From assembly GCA_025331565.1 (NCBI GenBank), contig JAFREQ010000181.1:558001-622000 (forward strand): DNA of 64,000 nucleotides, given 5' to 3'. The stretch comes from Holacanthus passer (taxonomy: Eukaryota; Chordata; Actinopteri; Pomacanthidae). The notes below the pieces were generated by a model that saw nothing but the letters and a program-made list of their open reading frames with translations, was not told the origin of the DNA and made no database searches. Positions within the stretch are counted from its first letter, which is position 1; each line of letters begins with the position of its first letter. Shown here in pieces: positions 48,371 to 58,825 of the stretch. A program made the position numbers and the translations under genes.

Positions 48371-49425
48371 TGTAGTGTAAAAACACTACATAAGTGTGCT
48401 CTGAATGTAATGGGATTTAGTGATGAGACTCTCAAGAAATGCATATAGTAGCTACAATTAAACATGTGTACATGATAACAGGCCTAATACTGTGTGTGTG
48501 TAATCAAAGATGTGTTCTAATAGTGGACATGTACTGCTTGAAGTAGTGGAAAGGTACTGGTCAAGAGAGACAATGATGGAAAAATACTGAACAGAACGAA
48601 TCAAAACAAAATGATGGAAAAGTACTGCACAGCTGCGAATCAAAACAATCCCAAGTGAAAAGTGTGACCTTTTACTTATCAGTGGTGCAGATAGGTGTAT
48701 TATCAGTGGTGAAGAATGTGGCCTTTTGTGATATCTGGCAACAGGCTCATCACTGGAAATCGCTTGAGCTACTTGACCAAGAAAGATCATGTCCTCGCTT
48801 AGAACATACCAAGATGCTTATATAAGTTGTGTTTTTCCTTTACCTGGCCATACATTCGTGTCTAACTCTTAGAGAATAAATAATATCTTCTTCTTTTAAA
48901 AAATAAGAAGTGCGTTTTTCCAGAAATAATGGTGGCTGAAAGTACCCTGAAGATAGAAAAAATAATAAGAACCTCCGGGTAAATACCGAGAGGTCTCCAA
49001 CATTGGTGTCACGAGGCCAAACATGAGACACGTTTGGACAAGCCCCCAGGGGGTAGAGCTAAGAATTAACAATTTCTATTGGTGAAAGGTATATAATCTA
49101 TATTCTTGTAGGCTGGACAATAGGCGTGGAAATCTACCGCATATAAACGAATGCAAGGTTCATTTTAGCTCAGAGAGCTCTTGGACTGTGCCCTGTGTAC
49201 ACTCTGTTAGTTCTCTCCTTTGTTGTCAACAAAGTATTGCCACTACATCTTGACCTCCTGTTTGAAGATTTTTGAGACCTGTTTGAAAGTGTTTTGGAGC
49301 AGTTTTACAGCAAGATTTTTAACCAAATTGTTGAAGATTTTGATGAAACTTTTGTCAATTGAACACCTTTAAAACTTGATTTTGGTCCATTGGCCTGAAA
49401 CTTGGGTTCAGAAAATTACTCTACA
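48371..49425 (+). mobile_element. Solo LTR (family A, copy 1), 4-bp target duplication
   Basis: It starts TGTAGTGTAAAAACACTACA and ends ...AATTACTCTACA (TG...CA). It is flanked by AGAC at 48367-48370 and 49426-49429. Its sequence is homologous along most of its length to the LTR at 51217-52203 in the same orientation. A TATA-like CATATAAACGAATG is near 49140, followed by a GAGCTCTTGGACTGTGCC segment, so transcription would read plus. Each copy has its own target duplication, so the pair is not the two ends of a single provirus. A 4-bp duplication fits retrovirus-like (ERV1-type) or some gypsy integrases; there is no coding sequence to decide. Confidence 0.88.
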
Positions 49426-49429
49426 AGAC

Positions 49430-50654
49430 CTGGGCAAAATATGATAAGCGGACAGCTTAAAGGTTCCATGATGCCTGCCTAAAAACAGAGTCAATGCTGT
49501 GTTCATCGGTAATGATAATGAACTGCATTTTTTATAGGAAACAGCAACTTTATTAACTCAGTGCCGGACGTCCTTGTTGTTCACATTGTTCTTCTTCTAT
49601 ATAGCTAATGCTGTTATCATTGCAACCCGCATTCAGTATGCGTGGCATACTGTAAATGTTTTGGGCCCTGCCATAAAAACAATTAGTTCACAATTCCATC
49701 AAATCACAATTCAGAAAGTGTGATCAACAGTAGCAGTGCATCACTGTGTTAGCCAACTATTAGCTCACACACATATATGCATTAGCAATGTACCCTATAA
49801 AGCACACTCCTGACTGTGCCATTATTAGAGAACTGGCCAATATTAGGTATTTTAGAGTATCTGTGTCTACCAGTGATCACAATCCAACACTGGCATCTTG
49901 TGAATAAAAAGTACAATATACATAAATATATAAAGCTAACATCACAGCCAGTGCAGCAGACTACAAGTGTGAGAGATGTTTCTCACATTGCAGCAGGTAT
50001 TGTATAGTAGTAGTGGCAAAGATGAGGGCCCAAAAGCAAAAAGTTGAAACAGGATGTGGAGACAGGACAAGACATGGACTCATGGTATGTTTAGTCTGCA
50101 AGGAGAAAGTACTATGTACTATGGCTTCATTCCTCCTAATGCGTAAGTAGGCAACTAATTATCTCACATTTGGGTTTGGTCCATGGCAGCCTGATCAATT
50201 TCTCATCTGGCCCTCATGGAAAATAATTACGCACCCTTGACCTGAAGGTTTGAGAAATTAATTTTCCTTCTGAATGAAATGTTGAGCAAGAACAAATCAT
50301 ATGCGATGATGACACGGACAATGAAACAACTGTCTTACATAAAAGCTTCATCCTCACAAAGCTAAGAGACACTTTAATTTTTAACACACATCACACATGC
50401 ACGTCTGCTTTGGTGCAAGAAAGAAATATGATTGTCACAGCGTATGTAGTCAATATTTCTCGTAAAAGCAAAGCGCTGGATGATCAAAGAGATTAGGTTG
50501 GTAGTGAAGTGAGAGAGCACTCACACATACTGAGCAGCCCTGTTGTTCAAAGACAGAGATGAAGACAGTGCAAGAAACTCAACAGCGCAGGAAATGGACA
50601 TAAATTTGAACACCAGAACAAACAGGAATCAAAATATCAAGGCCAAGAGATCAA
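49430..50654. other. Non-coding between LTR copies
   Basis: No primer-binding site, gag or pol similarity is seen here, which supports the two LTRs being independent solo copies. No exon recognised. Confidence 0.55.
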
Positions 50655-51212
50655 GGTTCATTTATTTGTCATTGTACAATTCAGGGTTACACAATGATAT
50701 GCAGGTATTTAAATCAGAATAAAATTTTAAAAAGAAGCTGCTCTGTGGTCTGATGGTACAGCAGTGGATACTTCTGCGTTGCTTGCCAAATGGCAGCAGG
50801 GTGAACAGGCTGGGCTGGGTATTGTCATTTAGTATTCACTGGGCTCTGTGCAAACACCTTACCTTACTGCTATGACTGCTATCACTGATTTCCAGGAATT
50901 TAAAACTGTTAACTTGTTCCACCTCGGCTCCAATGATATAGACAGGGATGTGTGTCTTTACCTTCTTTTTTTATAAACTCAATCTCAACTTGCCCTGTGT
51001 GGTGGTACAGTGGTTAGGATTCGGTGCTCTCACTGCCGAGACCTGGGTTCGATTCCTGGCCAGGATATGTGTGTTGGCGCCTTGTAGTGGCAGCCTGAAC
51101 GGAAAGTCCTTTATAAAGGGATTAAAAAAAATTCACCTTCTTGGTTTTGCCGACATTGAGCTATGGGTTGTTCACCAATTTGCTACATTTTGCTAGTGCT
51201 GTGGCTCTATGG
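50655..51212 (-). mobile_element. LINE 3' fragment, interrupted by a SINE
   Basis: The minus strand carries the end of a non-LTR reverse-transcriptase ORF. The plus strand reads CTTGGTTTTGCCGACATTGA near 51139, then, left of the SINE, GATATAGACAGGGATGTGTG and TTGTTCCACCTCGGCTCC. A 3' untranslated end with ATGACAATAAATGAACC on the minus strand follows near 50655-50690. It is heavily decayed, and its right edge coincides with the LTR target duplication at 51213. Confidence 0.65.
50998..51132 (+). mobile_element. tRNA-Glu(CTC)-derived SINE
   Basis: GTGGTTAGGATTCGGTGCTC, TCACTGCCGAG and GGGTTCGATTCCTGG correspond position by position to vertebrate tRNA-Glu with anticodon CTC. The A box (TGGTACAGTGG, 51003-51013) and B box (GGTTCGATTCC, 51046-51056) are intact. 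An unrelated body of about 55 bp follows (GTTGGCGCCTTGTAGTGGCA...), ending in TTAAAAAAAATT. The extra bases near the 5' acceptor strand and the trailing body show that it is a retroposon, not a tRNA gene. It sits inside the LINE fragment. Confidence 0.85.
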
Positions 51213-51216
51213 ACAG

Positions 51217-52203
51217 TGTAGTGTAAAAACACTACATAAGTGGACTCTGAATGTAATGGGATTTGATGATAAAACTCCCAGGAACTATGCAGCTAGGTGT
51301 ATAACAGATGGAACTGAATATATGAACATGATAAACCTGCATAATACTGTGTGTATCCAAAGAAGCATGTAGTCAGGGATGTGTGTAAAAAAAGTATGTG
51401 GCATTCAGAGAATAAGGCCGGGAACGGAGCGGGCCAAAGCAACCTGTCAGGCCAGCATGATCTAGGAATCTGGCGGCATAATCTTTAGACGTCCTTGTTC
51501 TTATGTATTTTCAATGAAGCCCTTGTCCACTCTTATCTCTAGTGAAGTTGTGGAACTCATGTTTTCCTGTACCCAATTTTTGTCCACTCTTATCTCTAGT
51601 GAAGTTGTGGAACTCATGTTTTCCTGTGCCCAAGTAAAAAGATCTATGTGTTTCTTTTAAAAAAAAATTGGCAAGTGTTCTGATGGAAATAATGGTGGCA
51701 GAAAAGTACCATGCAAAAATAAATAAAGGTAAAAACCTAGGAAAATGTCTAAAAGTCCAAAACATATTGGTGTCACGTGGCAAAGATGAAACACGTTTGG
51801 ACAAGCCCCCAAGGGGCAGAACTAAGAATTAACAAATTTCTATTGGTAAAATGTATATAATTTATACTCTTATGGGTTGGACAATAGGCGTGGAAATACA
51901 CCAACCAAACACCATATAAACGAATGCAAGTTTCATTTGAGCTCAGAGAGCTCTTGGACTGTGCCTTGTGTACATGCTATTTGTTCTCTCACTTTATTAT
52001 TAATAATAAAGTTTTTGTCACAACATCTTGGACTCCTGTTTGAAGATTTTTGAGACCTGTTTGAAGGCATTTTTGAGCAACTTTCCAGCAAGATTTTTAA
52101 CCTAATTATTGAAGACTTTGAAGAAATTTTGATCAATTGAACACCTTTAAAATCTGATTTTGATCCATTGACCTGAGACTTGGGTCCAGAAAATTACCCT
52201 ACA
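51217..52203 (+). mobile_element. Solo LTR (family A, copy 2), 4-bp target duplication
   Basis: Same ends as copy 1 (TGTAGTGTAAAAACACTACA ... AAATTACCCTACA), flanked by ACAG at 51213-51216 and 52204-52207. It contains CATATAAACGAATGCAAG (TATA-like) near 51912 and AATAATAAAG (polyadenylation-signal-like) near 52003. It has diverged from copy 1 by many substitutions and indels and contains a private 57-bp tandem duplication. Confidence 0.9.
51523..51636. repeat. 57-bp tandem duplication inside the LTR
   Basis: TTGTCCACTCTTATCTCTAG begins at 51523 and again at 51580. The two 57-bp units are almost identical (ACCCA versus GCCCA near their ends). The corresponding part of the 48-kb copy has no such duplication. 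Confidence 0.92.
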
Positions 52204-52207
52204 ACAG

Positions 52208-52531
52208 CAATGTCGGTTGGTCCTTGTCTCCTAGAAATTACATTTATATACAATCAATTTGTCTAGCAAAAATGTTTTGAGAGAAATGTAATGCCAACCA
52301 ACAATTTTGCAAGTCACAAAATTGTTGATAATAAACATATTACTTTAATATTTACTGACAACATGTTTCATTTGTTTTCAGGCCAAATAGGCAATCTTGC
52401 AATACACTATCCACTTACAGTGACTACAGCATTATTCAGATTTTAATGGTAAAATACAGGCACTGACAGCATTTGGTTAAGGTTAGGTCTGTTTTAATAC
52501 AGAAAAAGTCCGCAGTGACTTTTGACATAAG
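52208..52531. other. Non-coding spacer between two solo LTRs
   Basis: AT-rich; nothing recognised. Confidence 0.6.
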
Positions 52532-52536
52532 GTTAT

Positions 52537-53265
52537 TGTGACAAAGTGGGTGAGAATACACCATTTGTCCCATTTGTTTAATCATTTCATATCTTATTGA
52601 TTTAGCTTTGTGTTACAGTTGTTAATTCATTTGTCATTGTTCTTTTGTTACTTACCTTACTCACCATGTGCTCCAGGGGACAAAAGGAGGATTGACCAGA
52701 TCATTCCTTGTATTTATACCCTGGGTGACATCACCAGTGATGTCATTGGTGATGTCACCAGGCAAAACCAAGTAAGAGGGGTGGGAGGTAAATTTTGTTT
52801 AAATTAATTAGTGATGTTGAAAGTTATTTAGGTAAGCATGGGTATACAGGTACAATATCTAGTACACTAGTAGTGTTTAATTAGGAAATATGTTGTGGAA
52901 AATGATTGTGTTACTCACCTGCTGTTAGGGGGAGTATTTGTACACACCCGTGCAGATGGAGCTGCTGAGATTGACTCCTGTTAACAGGAGTCTATTTAAG
53001 CAGATGGTCATTGACTGTCAGGGGGGACATCAGTGTAGTCGTGTGCACGTGATGCTACAGTAATCTGAGTTTGTATGAGTTAAATTGTGTTCTGTTAAAC
53101 CGAGTTAACTGTTTAGTTGTTTCTTTGTTTATTTGGGTTTATTTTTTGTACTTATGTAGCATATGGCCACAGCTTGTAAATAAACACCTTTTTTTTTTGT
53201 AACTGGAAGTCTCTTTCGCCTGCCTCCTACCACATTTTTAGCTGCTTTGGTCCCACTCCTTAACA
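52537..53265 (+). mobile_element. Solo LTR (family B), 5-bp target duplication
   Basis: It starts TGTGACAAAGTGGG and ends CACTCCTTAACA. It is flanked by GTTAT at 52532-52536 and 53266-53270, a 5-bp duplication as made by gypsy- or BEL-type integrases. Transcription signals read plus: TCTATTTAAGCAG near 52989 (TATA-like) and GTAAATAAACACC near 53178 (polyadenylation signal). The upstream part holds three TGAYRTCA octamers at exact 12-bp spacing. Confidence 0.88.
52724..52759. promoter_or_regulatory. Triple CRE-like octamer array in the LTR U3
   Basis: TGACATCA (52726), TGATGTCA (52738) and TGATGTCA (52750) are spaced 12 bp apart. The outer two lie in perfect 12-bp inverted repeats, GGTGACATCACC and GGTGATGTCACC. 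They resemble CREB/ATF or AP-1-class half-site pairs and are placed where LTR enhancers usually are. Confidence 0.5.
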
Positions 53266-53270
53266 GTTAT

Positions 53271-56200
53271 ATTCAACCTAATCACTATCCTTACTTAGCC
53301 TTAACAATTACATTTGTTGCCCAAGCCTTAACTACTGACAGTGGTACATAAATGCAGTGTTTCATTCATTCAAAGAAATGTCTCTGAACATAATCCAGGC
53401 AGCAATTATGTTGTCTCCACAATGTAATAATTAAATCAATTTGGGAATATACAAACCTAATATAGAGACAGGGTTAATCCAACACTTTGGACCAGTCTGA
53501 AATATTTGATGGATTGTCTTGAAATTTTGACTTGGACATGAAGACCATGCCCCCCTGAGGACTGCAACAACTTTGATCATTCAACTATACAAGTAGTGCC
53601 ATCATCAGGTCAGGTTAAATACAAGTAGATACACAGGTGCAAGTATGTAGTGCTTTTTCAAAACACTATAGTTTTTACATGACAGTTATTCAATCAGTCT
53701 GTAAATTAAGCACTTTAAAAATAAATAAGCTTGTTCAAATTAGAATAGTTTGTAACCTGGCTCTTGTGTTTGACAAACTAAGGACCTTCAGTTGTTCACA
53801 TTTTATCTTCTTTTTCAACAACAACAAAGAACACAGAACAAAGTAAATTAACAGTGGCCTGTTTGGTATTAATTTATTTTGTGTTAGAACTTTATTATAA
53901 TATTATGACAAATGCCTTAAATTGAACTGCTGTAGTACTGTACAAATTATCCTTAAATATCACCAAATGAGAATATGATTTATTTTTCATTTTGCAAAAG
54001 GATTTTTATCCGCAGCTGTTCAAATTGTTTCTCCTTTATTTCTGCTGCGTAACTTTCTTTTCCGAGCACCAGAGAGTAGTGAGTCAGTCTTAGTAAGGGA
54101 TTTTCACCATAGTCAGCCAACTGAGGCAACCTTAGACTTTCTGATCACACTTTCAGTATAGTCAGTCCAGGTGTTGTGAATGACATATATCTGCTTCTGT
54201 TGTCAGATGATTGTCCTAGTAGAAAACAGTATTTTGACTAAAGGTGATAAAATTCAGCCCACACAAGTAGCCACATTACATTTTGTGACCATCAGCCAAA
54301 TCACAAATTTTTAAATGGTAATAAAGTTGTCTGGATTGTGTGATCAGCTGTACAGAAATACTAAGTGATCACAGTCATGGGTGAACCAACTTTACTCTGC
54401 TCAGGCCAGGCATATGTGCATACAGGTTGTCTTCAACCAAGGAAACCCCTGCAATACAAATGTAATAATCACTATTTAAAGCAACATCGTCACATATCTT
54501 GTCTGCTTTAACCTAAACAAATAAATGAAAGTCAGTATTCTCGGGATCAGCAGAGTAGATGAGAAAGGTGAGTTTGTCTTTGGACTGTGACACAGGGTAA
54601 TGTGTTCAGGGCTCAACTCCACTGAAGGGAGCAAATCTGCAGAAAAAGATACATAGAAGAGCAGAAGCACAGAAATAAGTACAACACTGTTAAATAGAAC
54701 AGAGCGAGTCGGATACATCCACTGACTCTCCTCTGACTTCTTTTTGGAAGGGAACTATCTCTCTACTTCCTCTCTGAGTGCCTGGATCAGCCACATTTGA
54801 ACTTCATTTGATCATCAGTGGAGCTGTCTATCAACCCCCAGAACCAGTGCCCTTTGCCATTTGGCCACTGAACTTTTTGTTGGGCTGGTGTTGCTGTTGT
54901 TGAGCTTTGCTGCTATTGTTGAAACTGTGTTTTTGATACAGCTCTGCTTAGCTTATCCTTTGTCTTGTTGACTACTTGGTGTTCTACACAGCATCCAAAA
55001 TGTATGTAAAGTGAAAATAATCAGGAGCCAGCAGGAAGGACCAGGCATCACTGAGATGTACTGAACATAGGATATCACACAGCTCCATCAAAGACCAGTT
55101 TCCTCTCCAATTTGCATGGATTATTATCAAAAATGCTGTCATGTAGTTGGATTATGTTTAAATTCTATTTAAAGATGCAGACCTGTCCTTGCATTATTGG
55201 ATGTTGTAGCAATATTGCCTGCTTGTTGTCAGGGATTAAGTGAATGTAACCTTTTTAATCACTCAAGTAAAACTGCAGAGAAATGACAAAATAATGCAAA
55301 ACATGACAGGAAATTCTGCGCCTGCAGAAATATGAATTCAACTAAAAAAGAACATCATCTGCCCTTGGCGGCACGCCATCTGCATCCAAGGACATCAGTT
55401 CCCTCTTGGGGAAAGCTTTTCTGCTGCAGCCTGCCTGTTCTCCTCATCCATTACAGAACTGTCAGAACAGCACAGTGGGGAGTGCAACACTTTTCAAATA
55501 AAAGGAGGAGGTGACCTGATTGGCTAAGACTGATGACTGGAGCTTGATATCATCAAAATGCTTATCGAATATTAATTTGAATTTAGTCACTGCAAGTCTA
55601 AATTTTGTAATCGGAGTATTAAAGAGAAATTGCACTATTTCACACATAAAGATTCGTGAGGAGTTCTGCTCAGACTTTGAAAACAACTGTATGCTGCTCT
55701 TTGTAAAGTCTGAGATTTAAGATAAAAAGACCACTGCTGCCAGTGCTGAAGATCAGAGTCAGTGTATGATAATAGGAAAAGCATCTGCATCCTCTGATTT
55801 GTGCAATATTAATTTGTTGAGGCAAGCCTGAAGAGGTTCCCTAACTGAATGCATGCCTCACTTAATGAATATTGCACAGATAGGAGCAGATGGATGCCTT
55901 TTCTATTTCAGAGTAAAAAATATTGTAGCGATGTTGTAATATTGTAACATGTGCATTGGAGGCATGTAGTTTGAAAGATATGGACATTTGCAAAATGTAA
56001 TCAGTTACTTATGACATAGACTGAAAGAGTAATTACATAACCTTACTGGTTTTTCAACAGCAAAAGTAATTAGCTGCATTTCTCAAGAATTTCAACAACT
56101 CAAAATCCTCCACACACTGCATTTGCTTTACTATTTAAAATGTGTATAAATAGAACATGTCGAGGTTTTGGAAGTATTTAATGACATCAGCACTTTGGAA

Positions 56201-56439
56201 TTGCAGAGCGTCACACATTTCTCCCCCAACCTCGAGCTCTGGTACAAAACGAACACACCTGGGACCAGTTGCTCCACTGAACTAACTGAGGGCTACATTC
56301 ATGCTCACATGTTTTCATTATTAAAACAGCGCTTTAAAACAAAAACAATCTCCGTCCACATGAGCATTTTAGCACCGTTTGAGAAGTAAGCTCTGTCCAA
56401 TTATGCCTGAAAACAGGTGTAAACAGGAAGCCATTTGTC
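53271..56439. other. Non-coding, nothing recognised
   Basis: No exon, RNA or repeat family identified. Short frames (54476-54718, 55332-55720) lack recognisable domains. Confidence 0.55.
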
Positions 56440-56990
56440 TACTGTACTGATTTCAATACCTCAATACCTGCAACTCATTCCCACCAGAGACGAGTCCAAT
56501 GAGGGTGGTGCTGTCCCAGAACTTCAGGAGCGTGATGGACTGGTGACTGCAGGTCCAGCTGTTGGTGTACAGAGAGAAAAGCGAGAGATGGCCTTGAGTC
56601 AGAGACATGTTCTCCCAGCTTCATGTGTTGTTTCTGTCTGACAGGAAGTTGTTAATCTACCTGCAGGTACAAGAGTTTGTCCAGCAGCAGAGCTGGGATG
56701 ATGGTATTGAAGGTAGAACTGAAGTCCGCAAACAGGATCCAGGTATGAGTTCCTGAGGTGTCCAGGGTTTGGAGGATGGAGTGGAGAGCCATGTTGACAG
56801 CCTTGTCTGCAGACCTGTTGGCTCTGGAGGTGAACTGTGTCACAACTCGCTCTGAAGAGTATCTGTGAAGCGTGAAACAAAAACTTGAAGAAAAATCTCT
56901 CACCAGTAGGTGAATTCCATCCAGTATGTTGCACAATGAGCGCATGTTGGAGAGATATATTTCTGGCAGTGGTGTGTGAGGGCACCTTTG
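56440..56990 (-). pseudogene. LINE reverse-transcriptase remnant (motif A region)
   Basis: Minus-strand frame 56652-56945 reads RANRSADKAVNMALHSILQT then TWILFADFSSTFNTIIPALL, the motif A block of a teleost non-LTR reverse transcriptase with the catalytic Asp retained. Further downstream, in another frame, is a decayed counterpart of motif C (LLKFWDSTTLIGLVSGGNE, where ADD is replaced by WDS). Frames are broken near 56650. Neither end of the element is preserved. Confidence 0.85.
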
Positions 56991-57334
56991 ACCAATAGTG
57001 CCACTGTTTGGAGCTATGTTATAATTTTCTACTATTTGATTAAAGTAAAAGCATTAATACCTCTTTTTATAGGTCAGAAGATTTTCATTGAAATGTATCT
57101 CAAATTTTAACCAACTTTCAAGAAAATCAGCAGAAAAAATGAATAAATGAAAAAATAAATAATAAATTTTAAAAATGCTTGTTTCCTTTTGTTTATGAGA
57201 TAACCTTTTTGAGATTTTTAGGAGTTGATTCATCAAGATAAGTGACTTCTCCAGTCAGATGTATGATTTTGCCATTGCAGAAAAAGAGGGTGCAGAAGGA
57301 TAACGTCATTAAATGAGCCCCAGCCTAACCTCAC
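56991..57334. other. Non-coding spacer left of the nested block
   Basis: AT-rich and without recognised features up to the start of the gypsy-type LTR. Confidence 0.55.
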
Positions 57335-58285
57335 TGTCACGGGTTCGTTGGGAAACCTGGACAATGATGGCTCAGTCGAACTTCGGTCTGATGATTTTCT
57401 TTTATTAGCTCCCAAAAAAAATGCAAACAGTGGAAAAGTATTTACAGTGAGACCAAAAGCAATTCTCCCAGGAAGTGAAGATAAGATAAGATAAGATAAG
57501 ATAAGATAAACCTTTATTCGTCCCACAGTGGGGAAATTTGCAGTGCACAGCAGCAAGGTGATAGAACAAGAATGAAAATAAACAGGCTAAAAAAAGTATT
57601 TACAAATTTACCAAATTTACAAATTTAAACGGGATTATTTACAGATGTACATGAGAAGATGAATATGATATGATATATACGACCAGTACAGAAGGATAAA
57701 ATATGAAATGTTAAATATCAAATATGAAATTCTTGGCTTGACTTTGATGGAGTGGATTATTGCACAAAAAGAGTAATGCACAGATGCCCAATAATTAAAT
57801 ATCAATATGAATATTGCACTTGAATTTTTGAATGGAGTGTTGCCCAGTAAATGAAATCTGGAATAAATATACAGATATTGCACAGATACAGACATGGTGG
57901 TGTATTGCCTATAGGGAGCAGTGCTGGTTGTACAGTCTGACAGCTGCAGGAAGAAAAGACCTGCGATATCACTCCTTCACACACTTCGGGTGAAGCAGTC
58001 TATCGCTGAAGGAGCAAACAACCACAACAAAACAAAACAAAGTATTTACAGAAGGTTTATCAGCTAAGTAACTATAGGATAACCAGGGCATGCACTCACC
58101 TCCTACATCCACCTCTCTCTCCCACAGAGCCAGAATGCTCCCTTTATATAGCCCCTCTAGTCCCTCCCCCGGGCAGACCAACATTCATTACAGGCTGATT
58201 AAGGCTAGATTAAAGGTTCCTGGCTTAATCATATCCTGGAAGTTACTACATTAAACGTCACTATTAATGACACATAATCAGTAAT
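57335..58285 (-). mobile_element. Ty3/gypsy-type 3' LTR region, split by a LINE
   Basis: Read on the minus strand: a U3-like segment from about 58285, TATA box GGGGCTATATAAAGGGAGC at about 58140-58158, transcribed sequence to 58013, then the Rex1 insertion. The remainder (57478-57335) includes GCTAATAAAAG (polyadenylation signal) and ends ...GAACCCGTGACA. The exact 5' edge is uncertain; candidates are a few TGT positions between 58230 and 58290. It lies directly downstream of the RNase H remnant in the same orientation. Confidence 0.6.
57479..58012 (-). mobile_element. Rex1-type LINE, 5'-truncated 3' end inside the LTR
   Basis: On the minus strand, codons for FSDRLLHPKCVKE (last residues of the Rex1 ORF) are followed by about 490 bp of 3' untranslated sequence. 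The end is CCCCACTGTGGGACGAATAA and (TTATC)5 at 57509-57480. The ORF end and the start of the 3' untranslated region match 59276-59230 in the larger Rex1 copy nearly base for base. No target duplication is evident. Confidence 0.82.
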
Positions 58286-58657
58286 GCGATGCCCCACCTA
58301 TGGCTCTTAAATTCCCACTCCCACATAATTACACACATAAAATAACCCAACATCCCACAAAATGGTTTAGTCCAGGTCACCTGGTTGCCAAGGAGCGCGC
58401 CACTACACACTATTTTACCCTTGAGCCGGAAGCGCCTCGGTTTGGCCCGTGAACCGAGGCGGACCGGCAGCAACATCCAACAGGTGAGCGTATTGTCTGT
58501 GTGGGGGAAACCGCGTAGGCGCCGAGTAAATGCGGCGGTCCCGCAGGGGGAATAATGCGCAGACTCTCTCGCTCTCTCGCTCGCGCCCCGTGCGCTCTCG
58601 CCACAGACTCTCTCCTGGGAGAGAGGCTCGCGGAGACGGAGAAGGACGAGGCAGTCT
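58286..58657 (-). other. Gypsy-type element, untranslated 3' region
   Basis: Between the pol stop codon and the LTR is about 370 bp of very CpG-rich sequence (CTCTCTCGCTCGCGCCCCG on the plus strand). It has no integrase or chromodomain similarity in any frame. Confidence 0.55.
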
Positions 58658-58825
58658 TTAGCACTCCGCCACATTATCCTCCTCCTCCCCGAGGTTGCCG
58701 ATGTGCGGCAGCCTGGAGAGATAGTCGGCCCCAACGTTGGTCTTCCCAGCTCGATGGCGGATCTGGAACTGGAATGGCTGGAGGGAGAGGTACCAGCGGG
58801 TGAGCCGACTGTTGTGGTCTTTAAG
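58658..58825 (-). pseudogene. Ty3/gypsy RNase H C-terminal remnant
   Basis: The minus-strand frame reads KDHNSRLTRWYLSLQPFQFQ then IRHRAGKTNVGADYLSRL, the C-terminal end of the RNase H domain of Ty3/gypsy-type pol (motifs 'TRW.L.LQ.F.F...HR.G..N..AD.LSR'). It terminates at a stop after EEEDNVAEC, only about 20 residues past the domain. The upstream part is cut off by the Rex1 insertion at about 58823-58826. No reverse transcriptase of this element was found to the right of the LINE. Confidence 0.88.

Noticed and set aside
50998..51066. Functional tRNA-Glu gene
   Set aside because: The 5' acceptor strand is disrupted and the tRNA-like part continues into a SINE body with an A-rich tail.
48371..52203. 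A single full-length LTR retrotransposon with the two LTRs as its ends
   Set aside because: Each LTR has its own distinct 4-bp target duplication, and the sequence between lacks a primer-binding site, gag and pol.
57330..58099. CTCAC at 57330-57334 and at about 58097 as a target duplication of a shorter solo LTR
   Set aside because: This would leave the TATA box outside the LTR while the polyadenylation signal stays inside. The 5-bp match is more likely coincidence, though I could not exclude it.
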